In this document: one piece after another, positions 55,571 through 63,923 of the stretch
Layout: each line of letters starts with the position of its first letter
Numbering within the stretch: the first letter of the stretch is position 1
Assembly (NCBI GenBank): GCA_040755055.1
Contig: JBFMBS010000006.1
Span: 103,498 to 167,497, forward strand
Source of the DNA: DYJK01 sp040755055
Lineage (GTDB): Bacteria; Bacteroidota; Ignavibacteria; Ignavibacteriales; Melioribacteraceae
DNA: 64,000 nucleotides
Direction of reading: 5' to 3'
The notes under the pieces: generated by a model
What the model saw: the letters and a program-made list of their open reading frames with translations, nothing else
Database searches by the model: none
Told to the model about the DNA's origin: nothing
Program-made: the position numbers and the translations under genes

Positions 55571-56515
55571 ATGAATAATCATTATGAGGTTATAGTTATT
55601 GGTGGCGGAGCTGCTGGTTTGACTGCCGGCATCTACTTATCCCGTGCAAAAGTGAGCACACTGATTTTGAACGAAGGAGCTATCGGCGGACAAATGGTAC
55701 TAACCCACGAGATAGCAAACTATCCCGGAATTGAGAACATCAGTGGTTACGAACTTGCCCGTAATATGAAAACCCAGGCACAGAAGTTTGGTTGTGTTAT
55801 AAAGTCCAATATTAAAATTACAAATATGAATCTTAATGGTGAGCTGAAAGAGATAACGATTAACAATAAAGATACATATACCTCGCATGCGGTTATAATT
55901 GCAACCGGCGGAAAATCAAGAATGCTTGGTGTACCAGGTGAAGAAATATATAAAGGAAAAGGAATTTCATACTGTGCAACTTGTGATGGCGATTTCTTTA
56001 CCGGTAAAGAAATTATTGTAGTAGGCGGCGGAAACTCTGCTTTGGAAGAAGCGGTTTCGTTAACAAAATACGCTTCTAAAGTAACTATTGTGCACCAGTT
56101 CGATCATTTTCAGGCACTCGAACATTATGTTCAAGAAGCAAAAAATAATCCGAAGATAAATTTTATCATGGAATCAAAAATTGCAGAATTTATTGGGGAT
56201 GAATCTTTGCGAAAGGTTAAGATCGAAAACCAATCGACAAAAGAAATTTCAGAGATGAAGGTAGATGGGGTATTTATTTTTATCGGCTACGTCCCGAATA
56301 CCGGAAAGCTGGAAGGAACAATTGAGTTAAACGATTACAAAGAAATAGTTGTGGATAAAAATCTGGCAACAAATATTCCCGGTGTTTATGCTGCCGGTGA
56401 TTCTATTACAAAACGTTTCAGGCAAATAACAACGGCAGTTGCCGATGGAACTATTGCAGCACTCAGTGCATCGGAGTATGTGAATAACTTAAAGAAAGAA
56501 TTGGTTGCCGTCTGA
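55571..56515 (+). CDS. trxB: Thioredoxin-disulfide reductase
   Basis: 314-residue FAD/NADPH flavoenzyme that reduces thioredoxin. FAD motif VIVIGGGAAGLTAGIYLSRA at the start, redox CATC in SYCATCDGDFF (about 135), the NADPH motif VVGGGNSALEEA, and the C-terminal FAD motif GVYAAGDSITKRFRQITTAV. ATG 55571 is preferred because GAGAAAG precedes it and the FAD motif starts ten residues later; the ORF from 55538 is longer but unsupported. Confidence 0.96.
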   Translation: MNNHYEVIVIGGGAAGLTAGIYLSRAKVSTLILNEGAIGGQMVLTHEIANYPGIENISGYELARNMKTQAQKFGCVIKSNIKITNMNLNGELKEITINNKDTYTSHAVIIATGGKSRMLGVPGEEIYKGKGISYCATCDGDFFTGKEIIVVGGGNSALEEAVSLTKYASKVTIVHQFDHFQALEHYVQEAKNNPKINFIMESKIAEFIGDESLRKVKIENQSTKEISEMKVDGVFIFIGYVPNTGKLEGTIELNDYKEIVVDKNLATNIPGVYAAGDSITKRFRQITTAVADGTIAALSASEYVNNLKKELVAV

Positions 56516-56526
56516 TTAAGCTTTTA

Positions 56527-57213
56527 CTAATCAACGGTAAGCTTAAAACCGGTACCGTGCACATTAATGATTTGTATATTAGGATCTTTCTTAAGGTAGT
56601 TTCTTAATTTTGTTATATAGACATCCATACTCCGCGAAGTAAAATAGCTTTCGTCTTTCCATATTTTGGAAAGTGCCGATGACCTTTCCAGCAACAAATT
56701 TTTGTTTTCACATAGCAATTTCAACAGCTCATTCTCTTTTGATGTTAGTTTCTGCTCATTTTCTTTGATTGATAAAACGCGCTTATCATAATTGAAAGTG
56801 TAAAGCCCTAATTTGTAAATGCTTTTCTCTTTTTCAACATTAAAATTTTGTGAACGTTTTAGGATGGCATTTATTCTTAAGATAAGTTCTTCCATGCTGA
56901 AAGGTTTAGTTATATAATCATCCGCACCTACATTAAATCCCTCGATCTTATCGTTTAACATCGACTTAGCAGTTAAGAAAATTATCGGTGTATTTGAACC
57001 GGTTCTTATTTTTTTTGCAAGTGTAAATCCATCCATTTTCGGCATCATCACATCTATGATAAAAATATCAAAGTCAGATTGTTCGAATGCTTTTAATCCT
57101 TCTTCGCCATTTAAGGTTTGTACAACATTAAATCCCTTAACGCTTAAAAATTCGTTGAGTATTGTCCCGAGGTTATTATCGTCTTCTACAAGAAGTATAT
57201 TTTTCTTTGTCAT
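56527..57213 (-). CDS. OmpR-family response regulator
   Basis: 228-residue response regulator. The receiver domain (1-120) has LLVEDDNN, phospho-acceptor Asp in IFIIDVMMPKMDGF (about 51) and KPFSMEEL. The winged-helix DNA-binding domain (about 130-228) includes LTSKENELLKLLCENKNLLL and VYITKLRNYLKKDPNIQIIN. ATG 57213 overlaps nothing, but the kinase stop (57216) is three bases upstream; a TTG at 57219 would overlap it. OmpR-type regulators bind direct repeats with 10-11 bp spacing, like those at 58826-58863. Confidence 0.94.
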   Translation of the reverse strand: MTKKNILLVEDDNNLGTILNEFLSVKGFNVVQTLNGEEGLKAFEQSDFDIFIIDVMMPKMDGFTLAKKIRTGSNTPIIFLTAKSMLNDKIEGFNVGADDYITKPFSMEELILRINAILKRSQNFNVEKEKSIYKLGLYTFNYDKRVLSIKENEQKLTSKENELLKLLCENKNLLLERSSALSKIWKDESYFTSRSMDVYITKLRNYLKKDPNIQIINVHGTGFKLTVD

Positions 57214-57215
57214 GT

Positions 57216-58787
57216 TCAATTAAGATTTTTTAATTTTATTACAAACACGCTCCCACCGCCCGGTTGACTTTTAACCGAAATAGACCCATTGTGTGCCTCA
57301 ATTATTTTTTTTGCATAACTAAGACCAATACCGTTACCGCGTACGTTTTGAATATTACCGGTCGGAACGCGATAAAAAGTATCAAAAATTTTATTTGTAT
57401 GCTCTTTGTCGATTCCTATTCCATTATCGGAAACGGTAACAAGGGCAGCATCAATTTCTTTTTTTATTTCGATTTTTATTTCAGGATTACACTCATTGTA
57501 TTTGATAGCATTATCAATCAAGTTGCTGAAGATATTTATCAGGTGGAATTTATCCCCTAATAATTTTATGCCCGAAGGAATACCGCTTAGTTCTAACTTA
57601 CCATTCCTTTGTTTAACTGTTTCCTCAAATTTCAGGATTGCCTTTTGGATTATATCGTCTAATTCAACTTCTTCTCTTGATAAATGAAAACTTTCCTTTT
57701 CTAATGCGGCTGTATTAAGTAGATTTTCTACCATTAATCTTAATCTTTCGTTCTCTTCTTTAATTATTGATGTATATCGTTGAACAGAAGAATCTTCTTT
57801 GGTAAGATCGGGTTCTTTCAATGCCTCACAAGCAAGGGATATTGTAGAGATTGGTGTTTTGAACTCGTGTGTAATGTTATTTATTAAATCATTTTTGATT
57901 TCGGTTAACTTTTTCTGGCGCATAAACATTTGCAAGGTGTTGTAAAAAACGAAAGAGATTACCAGGATTAAACCGATTGATAGTGCAAGCATTCCGCCTA
58001 TTGAACCGAGGAGATAAATTTTTTTATTCGGGAAATAAACAATTAACTGGTTCGGATTGAAAAATAATTCAGCCGGAAAAAGTAAGGTTCGAAGGCTCGA
58101 ATTCTGAAGGCTGATTATATCAGCGCCCGGTTTTATTAAGGTTAAACTGTCACTTTCAATTTTGTTTACCCCAAAGTAATATTCGGCATCTATACCGCTG
58201 TTATTAAATTCATCACCGATTATTTTATCAAGCTCTTTTACGGAAAGCCGGTCTTCTATTTTCTTTTTTGTGTTTACGTTAACGAGTTCGGTAACAACAT
58301 TTTGAACAAGCTTGTCTCTTTGTAGAGTTAATGTATCGGCTTTACGCAGCCATAAGTAATTTGAAATTTTAGTTTTAGAGGGGGAAGTAGTACTTTCAAA
58401 AATCTCTACGTGACTTTTGCCGTTGACCGAATCATCAGTAAAAGTGACCTTATAACCGAACCCAAGCTTATGTGCCGAATCTCTTACCTTTATTTGAAAT
58501 GGTTTTAACGAATCAGCGGAATGAAAATTAAAATTTTGTGATGTATCGTTCTTTACGAACACCAGGACATTATCTTTTCCGCCGGTAATTTTTTTAACAA
58601 CGCTTTTCGCTGCTTCACCTTTTTCAAGTTTTTCTGCGACACTTAGCAGTGAATTATTAACAGTTCTTTCAAAACGCTCTTCCTCAATTTTAACCAAGTT
58701 CGATATCCAGTAAATCTGCAAAGCTACCAAGGCGATTACACTTACCGCCATTACGGCAACTATTATTTTTATTTTGTGCTTTTTCAT
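57216..58787 (-). CDS. Membrane sensor histidine kinase
   Basis: 523-residue kinase, partner of the regulator just downstream. Transmembrane helix 1 about 7-28, a large extracytoplasmic sensor domain about 30-260, and helix 2 about 262-288 (GSIGGMLALSIGLILVISFV). HisKA contains NNITHEFKTPISTISLACEA (phospho-His), and HATPase_c has NLIDNAIKYNE, DNGIGID and GNGIGLSYAKKI. No HAMP domain. The signal is unknown; the divergent acidic metal-ligand-rich protein next door suggests metal or envelope stress, an inference. Confidence 0.93.
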   Translation of the reverse strand: MKKHKIKIIVAVMAVSVIALVALQIYWISNLVKIEEERFERTVNNSLLSVAEKLEKGEAAKSVVKKITGGKDNVLVFVKNDTSQNFNFHSADSLKPFQIKVRDSAHKLGFGYKVTFTDDSVNGKSHVEIFESTTSPSKTKISNYLWLRKADTLTLQRDKLVQNVVTELVNVNTKKKIEDRLSVKELDKIIGDEFNNSGIDAEYYFGVNKIESDSLTLIKPGADIISLQNSSLRTLLFPAELFFNPNQLIVYFPNKKIYLLGSIGGMLALSIGLILVISFVFYNTLQMFMRQKKLTEIKNDLINNITHEFKTPISTISLACEALKEPDLTKEDSSVQRYTSIIKEENERLRLMVENLLNTAALEKESFHLSREEVELDDIIQKAILKFEETVKQRNGKLELSGIPSGIKLLGDKFHLINIFSNLIDNAIKYNECNPEIKIEIKKEIDAALVTVSDNGIGIDKEHTNKIFDTFYRVPTGNIQNVRGNGIGLSYAKKIIEAHNGSISVKSQPGGGSVFVIKLKNLN

Positions 58788-58825
58788 AACTCTAATTTAA
58801 TCTAAGATAAAGTTAATTTCTCCGT

Positions 58826-58863
58826 TTTAACACTTTTTAACATTCTTTAAGAATCTGTTAACA
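58826..58863. promoter_or_regulatory. Phased direct repeats, candidate operator for the two-component system
   Basis: TTTAACA begins at 58826 and 58836, TTTAAGA at 58846 and GTTAACA at 58857, so four copies of a 7-base half-site are spaced by 10, 10 and 11 bp, one helical turn. They lie in the 129-bp gap between the divergent kinase gene and the secreted acidic protein gene. OmpR-family regulators bind such tandem half-sites. Confidence 0.55.
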
Positions 58864-58916
58864 TATTTGAATTGTAAGAATTGGTAGATTTAACATCAAA
58901 AAAGGAGAAATGTTCT

Positions 58917-59609
58917 ATGAAGAAAAATCAATCAAAAATACTGGCGATTGTACTATTTATTCTCTTCGGTGTATCCAGCTTAACATTGCTGGCACAAGAT
59001 AAGGAAAATGAGTTCAAATCGAAGATTGAGCAGATTAAGGGTAAGGTTGAAAAAGTTATAGTAAATGTTGATGGTAAGGAAGTTGTGTTTGAAGGTAAAG
59101 ACGCGGAGAAAGCTGCAAAAGGGATTCAAGCATTTTCCAAATCGCCGCATGTGATGTTCTTATCAGGCGAAGAAGATTGGAGTGATGAAGAAGGCGGACA
59201 TGTTAGCATGTTCAAATTTGATGATGATGATTTTAATTGGAAAAATAAAAACGGAATGGAAAAGAAAATTGAAGTTTGTGTGGAAGATGGAAAGAAAAAA
59301 GTAACCGTCACAGCAAATGAAGACGGTGAAGAGAAAACCAAAGTTTATGAAGGTGAAGAAGCCGAGAAGTTTTTACAAGAGAATAAAAAAGAAGGCAAGT
59401 TTGATATTTACATTGATGAAGACGAGAACGGTGGAATAAAAAGTAAAATGCTTCTTTTTCATGACGGTGATGATGATGAAGGATGTTCGTGCTGCCATCA
59501 CAAAATGAAAATGAGAATGCCGCAACATGGTAAGGGTATCAAGAAAATAATTATTGAAGAGGTAGAAAAAGATTTAAAAGAAAAGAAATCAGAAAGTGAA
59601 GAAAGATAA
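58917..59609 (+). CDS. Secreted acidic protein with Cys/His/Met-rich motif
   Basis: 230-residue exported protein (signal MKKNQSKILAIVLFILFGVS, cleavage near LAQDKE). The mature chain is strongly acidic, with alternating Lys/Glu segments and repeated short units of the type KKxxV-EG-EAEK (KEVVFEGKDAEKAAKG and KTKVYEGEEAEKFLQE), suggesting an internal duplication. A C-terminal CSCCHHKMKMRMPQH motif (about 195-210) looks like a metal site (Cu or Fe). No recognised family. ATG 58917 has AAAAAGGAGAAA upstream. Divergent from the two-component operon; likely its target. Confidence 0.7.
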   Translation: MKKNQSKILAIVLFILFGVSSLTLLAQDKENEFKSKIEQIKGKVEKVIVNVDGKEVVFEGKDAEKAAKGIQAFSKSPHVMFLSGEEDWSDEEGGHVSMFKFDDDDFNWKNKNGMEKKIEVCVEDGKKKVTVTANEDGEEKTKVYEGEEAEKFLQENKKEGKFDIYIDEDENGGIKSKMLLFHDGDDDEGCSCCHHKMKMRMPQHGKGIKKIIIEEVEKDLKEKKSESEER

Positions 59610-59623
59610 TTCCAACTGTTGAA

Positions 59624-59784
59624 GAGGATGACAAAAGTATTGATCAAATAAAAAACTTGCTTGCTGCAAACTCGCTCACCCTGGTGGGCAAGTCTGCGTA
59701 AACTTGACTGCCGTCAGGCAAGTTCTGTTCTAATAGGATTTTATCCGCGTGCAATTCTTTAAAAGAATTACTCTTGTCATCCTC
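59624..59784. repeat. 161-bp composite intergenic repeat
   Basis: GAGGATGACAAAAGTA (59624-59639) and TACTCTTGTCATCCTC (59769-59784) are inverted repeats with 15 of 16 matches. Inside are nested AACTTGC/GCAAGTT arms and a GGATTTTATCCGCG stretch that is the exact reverse complement of CGCGGATAAAATCC at 3221-3234. The remaining bases to 59925 show no gene and no clear promoter. Confidence 0.6.
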
Positions 59785-59925
59785 GTCTTCCCACCAATTG
59801 TAAATTTTTTCCACACACATTATTTAACCCTAATCGGCGATATTGAGTCCCGGTAACTTTTTTCTTTTGATTACAAACACAGTTTATTAATTTGCCCATA
59901 GACTTAACAAATTATACGAGCCAAA

Positions 59926-61437
59926 ATGAAGTTTAAACTTCCGCATTCCACACAAAACTGGATCTCTTTAGTAGGCGCTACTATTGCCTTAATAAGTTTT
60001 TTCATGATAGTTTTTCTTTTTTCGATAAGTTTATTCTTGGATCAAGGCAATCCATATCTTGGAATAGTTATCTATATAGCTCTTCCGGCAATATTGGTTC
60101 TTGGTTTGCTGCTGATCCCGTTGGGAATGTACATCAAGTTGAGAAAAGAGAAGACCGGTAAGGTTGAAAGCGGAAAGAATTGGCCGGTGATTGATTTCAA
60201 TAGTGACAGAAATAGAAACGCATTTGTAGTTTTTTCTGTTGGCTCTGCAATTTTCTTGCTGGCATCGGCTGTCGGAAGTTACGAAGCATTCCATTACACA
60301 GAATCAGTCGAATTTTGCGGTAAAGTATGTCATACAGTTATGAATCCCGAATTTACTGCTTATCAAAATTCACCGCATGCACGCGTTGCTTGTGCCGAAT
60401 GCCATATAGGCAGCGGCGCGGACTGGTATGTTAAATCAAAACTTTCGGGGCTTAGACAAGTTTATGCGGTGTTGGCAAACAACTTTTCCCGACCGATACC
60501 AACACCAATAAAAGATTTGAGACCGGCACGTGAGACTTGTGAAGAATGCCATTGGCCTCAAAAATTTTATGAAAGAAAGCTGAGAACACAGAAGCACTAT
60601 CTCACCGATAAAGATAATTCCGAATGGGATATTATTTTGACAATGAAAATTGGTTCAAGCTTAAGTGCTCTCGGTTTGCAAGAAGGAATTCATTGGCATA
60701 TAAACCCCGATGTAAAAATTGAATACAAAGCTTCGGATGAAAGACGCCAGAACATTCCCTGGGTGAGATATACAAATCTAAAGACCGGGGAGATATTTAT
60801 ATATAAAGATAAAGATCAGAATGTAGATGAAAAATTATTAGGAAGTTTGGAAAGCCGTACAATGGATTGTATGGATTGTCATACGCGCCCCTCGCACAAT
60901 TACCAGCCGCCGGCGTTCTTTATTAATAATGCTATCACATCGGGTGCAATACCTAAAGAATTACCGCAGATAAAATTTGCTGCTCTCGAGATTATAGGCA
61001 AGCAATTCAATACTACACAACAAGCAATGGAAGAGATTTCAAGTTACCTTTATACTTTTTATAATGATAATTACCCTGATATTTATAAGAACAAAAAAGA
61101 TCTCATTACAAAAGCTATAAACGGAGTACAGTCGGAATTCAACAAAAATATTTTCCCTGAAATGAAAGTCCGCTGGGATGCCTACCCGAATAACATCGGT
61201 CATCTTGAATTCAAGGGTTGTTTCCGGTGCCACAACGATAATCACTCAACAGAAAAAAGAAAATTTATTTCCAAGGATTGCAACTTGTGTCATGTAATAA
61301 ACGCACAAGGTCCGCCTGAAAAAATGCAGCTTGCATCCGTTAACTCATTCCTGGAGTTTCGCCACCCCGGTAATGAAGTTGGCGACAGATGGAAAGATAT
61401 GCTCTGCATCGAATGCCACACCGGGTTGAACCCATAA
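59926..61437 (+). CDS. Seven-heme NapC/NrfH-like membrane cytochrome c
   Basis: 503-residue membrane-anchored multiheme cytochrome. Two N-terminal membrane helices lie at about 15-40 and 48-70, and a third hydrophobic segment near 105-125 precedes the hemes. Heme sites: one CX3CH (CGKVCH, about 131) and six CxxCH (CAECH, CEECH, CMDCH, CFRCH, CNLCH, CIECH). The start of the heme region, FCGKVCHTVMNPEF ... HARVACAECHIG, matches the NapC/NrfH quinol-oxidising tetraheme type; three more hemes extend it. It probably takes electrons from the quinone pool to periplasmic or extracellular acceptors. Monocistronic. Confidence 0.9.
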   Translation: MKFKLPHSTQNWISLVGATIALISFFMIVFLFSISLFLDQGNPYLGIVIYIALPAILVLGLLLIPLGMYIKLRKEKTGKVESGKNWPVIDFNSDRNRNAFVVFSVGSAIFLLASAVGSYEAFHYTESVEFCGKVCHTVMNPEFTAYQNSPHARVACAECHIGSGADWYVKSKLSGLRQVYAVLANNFSRPIPTPIKDLRPARETCEECHWPQKFYERKLRTQKHYLTDKDNSEWDIILTMKIGSSLSALGLQEGIHWHINPDVKIEYKASDERRQNIPWVRYTNLKTGEIFIYKDKDQNVDEKLLGSLESRTMDCMDCHTRPSHNYQPPAFFINNAITSGAIPKELPQIKFAALEIIGKQFNTTQQAMEEISSYLYTFYNDNYPDIYKNKKDLITKAINGVQSEFNKNIFPEMKVRWDAYPNNIGHLEFKGCFRCHNDNHSTEKRKFISKDCNLCHVINAQGPPEKMQLASVNSFLEFRHPGNEVGDRWKDMLCIECHTGLNP

Positions 61438-61818
61438 TACAATGGTTGTTGACAGCAAGATAAATAACTCATATCTAAATAATTAATTGAGATAATTAGT
61501 GTTGTATAAAAAAAATAAGTGATGCACAATTTTTTGTATTGACAAGATGAAAAAGACTTCTTAGTTTTTCGCTACAGTTGAAGCAATCCAGTCTCGTATA
61601 CTCACCATCTGTATCATTTTATTATTTATATCGTTTAAAATTTTTATTCAAGATTATAGCTAAACAATAACCAAAACTGCTATCTCTTGGTTCTAAATTT
61701 TTGTTGTTAGGTGAAATCATATTAAATAAATTTTTTATAATATGGGGGTGTAGAATGAAAAAGAAAATTATTTGATAAAATATTTTTCAGATTAGTTCAT
61801 TTATTAGCAGAGAGAAAA
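61438..61818. other. AT-rich intergenic region
   Basis: About 380 bases with no credible gene. A tiny ORF at 61755-61775 (MKKKII) follows a GGGGG stretch; it could be a decayed gene start or chance. No terminator hairpin after the cytochrome and no promoter boxes were recognised. Confidence 0.4.
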
Positions 61819-62574
61819 ATGAGCATAACGAAACTAATAATCACAATTGTTTTAGTTACACTTTTTGTAATAGGATGTGATAATACTATTGAACCCGTGC
61901 CACCGGTTGAATATGATACACTTATTCCACTCAATATTGGTAATTACTGGTTATATCAAGGGTATTATTTAAATAGAGATGATGGGACTATTGATTTTCC
62001 TGAGTATAATAAGTTCGGTTTTATAATTCATTCCCTCCCAACATATTTAAATAATAGTATAGTTTCTGAAAATTTACAAATGAGTATTTGTGGAGAGGAT
62101 CTTACACCAATTGACGATTCAAATATTTTATTATATGGTGGTAGTAAGCTTGTGTATCATAATAATAAAGGGGTGTATTATACTGGCATTATAAGAAAAG
62201 ATTCATTGGTAATGGTATTTAATGATTTAATTTTCCCTTACCCAGTAGAAAAAGGAGAATCTGCTACCGGACATGTTTTCTATTATTCACCATTAGGAAA
62301 TGGTTCAAATGTACCAGACGATGTTATCACTGAATATACATGTATATCAACAGATTCGCTCTTTGCAACGCCAATAGGTGATTTTAGATGTATTGTATTT
62401 AGAATGTCTTATGTAGACTTTGAACCATTGTTTAGAGGAGAAGTCTACTATTTTATTAGACCAAATCTCGGCATCGTAGGAACTATCGAGATGGTATATC
62501 ATTATGGTCAGAATAAGTATAGTTATTTAAAAAAATATGTTTTAACCGAGTACAAAATTAATCAGGGGGAATAA
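61819..62574 (+). CDS. Lipoprotein of unknown function
   Basis: 251-residue predicted lipoprotein: MSITKLIITIVLVTLFVIGC with lipobox VIGC, lipidated Cys about residue 20. The mature part starts DNTIEPVPPVEYDTLIPL, and LNIGNYWLYQGYY resembles the opening of several small Ignavibacteria/Bacteroidota lipoproteins. No catalytic motif. It is followed two bases later by the metallopeptidase gene, so the two are probably co-expressed. Function unknown. Confidence 0.75.
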   Translation: MSITKLIITIVLVTLFVIGCDNTIEPVPPVEYDTLIPLNIGNYWLYQGYYLNRDDGTIDFPEYNKFGFIIHSLPTYLNNSIVSENLQMSICGEDLTPIDDSNILLYGGSKLVYHNNKGVYYTGIIRKDSLVMVFNDLIFPYPVEKGESATGHVFYYSPLGNGSNVPDDVITEYTCISTDSLFATPIGDFRCIVFRMSYVDFEPLFRGEVYYFIRPNLGIVGTIEMVYHYGQNKYSYLKKYVLTEYKINQGE

Positions 62575-62576
62575 AC

Positions 62577-63923
62577 ATGAAAAAATCATTTCTGGTTTTA
62601 TTTATTTTGATTATTAACTTCAATCTAGTATTAGCACAACAAAATATCTTTGATAAGATTAAAGATGGTAATATCTATAGTAAAGGAGTTAGTGAAAAAA
62701 TAGAGCGGTTAAAATTAAGGGAAGATATTAAAATATCCGAACAAGTTGTTTTGAAACCAAACATTACTCTTTCAAAAAACTTTAAAGGAATATTTAACAT
62801 TTTTGACAAGGATTTAGAATTTGAAATTACAGAAGATCACGGCGCTGATGTAAATGATATACATGGATATAAAGCAGAATTAAAAGAAGGTGGCTACGCT
62901 ATATTATCGGTTTCAAATCAAGGAATTGATGTTTCTATCTGGTATCGTGATTATTTTTACAAAATAGAAGCTATTGAAAATAGTATCTATTTTATTTCAG
63001 AAATGGATATGGATAAAATAATAAAGCACGATTGCAATTATGATCACGCAGAGAGAAAACTGCTCAACAAAACAAATGATCAATTCTCAGTATTGTCAAC
63101 TCTCTCCGCTGCGACTATGAAGGTATTTGTTGCATATACTCCAGCAGTTGCTCAAAATTATAATGTATCAACATTAATTAATCAATGTATAAGTACAACT
63201 AATATTGCATATGGATTTAGCTTAGTTTCATCAAGTGTACAATTAGTTGGCTCTACTCAATTGAACTATACAGAAAGTGGGAGTTCAGAAACAGATGTAA
63301 ATCGCTTTATGACTAACTATGATGGGTACATGGACGAAATACATAGTCTAAGGAATCAGTACGAAGCTGATATATGTGTGCTACTCGTTAATACGTCAGA
63401 TGCAAATGGGAGGGTGCCTGACGGAGCTATCGGAGCTGTGTTTTCAAATGCTTTTTGTGTTGTAAAAGCAAGTGCTGCAGCTGGCTATTATTCATTTGCT
63501 CATGAACTAGGTCATTTGCAAGGGTGTCGGCACGATAGTGATCCAGGTTCCGTACCATACGATTTTGCACATGGTCATAATTGGTATGGAAAAATGTCGT
63601 ATTTCCCAGATGAACATAGTTATAGAACTATAATGTCTATAAACGACAAAGGGTATTATCGTGTACAGTACTTCTCTAATCCGAATGTTTACGACCAGTT
63701 AAACAATCCTATGGGTACTGCTGATTATAATTATTGTGCAAGTGCAATAGATGTTAGAGCTTCAACGATTGCATCTTTTGAACCTCATTATACCACGTCT
63801 GGAACTATGACTGTAAATGAATGGTGGAGTGGTACTATAACCGTAACCGGTAATGTTACTGTGGGTAGTGGAGTGATCCTACCCCTAAAAGTGCAACAAA
63901 AAGTTAAGCAACCTTTTTATTAA
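62577..63923 (+). pseudogene. Exported M12-like zinc metallopeptidase, interrupted by IS element
   Basis: Signal peptide MKKSFLVLFILIINFNLVLA, a propeptide to about residue 180, then a reprolysin/fragilysin-like catalytic domain. The zinc site is FAHELGHLQGCRHD (H309, E310, H313, H319; HExxHxxGxxH), with a Met-turn in YRTIMSIND. After TMTVNEWWSGTITVTGNVTV, a common beta-rich linker to T9SS-sorted C-terminal domains, the frame enters the end of an IS3-family element (about 63874) and stops at 63923 with unrelated residues ILPLKVQQKVKQPFY. The catalytic domain is whole, but the downstream sorting domain is lost, so a product might be exported to the periplasm yet not anchored or secreted. Confidence 0.82.

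Noticed and set aside
61755..61775. Six-codon ORF MKKKII after a GGGGG stretch
   Set aside because: Too short to support; could be a decayed lipoprotein start or chance.
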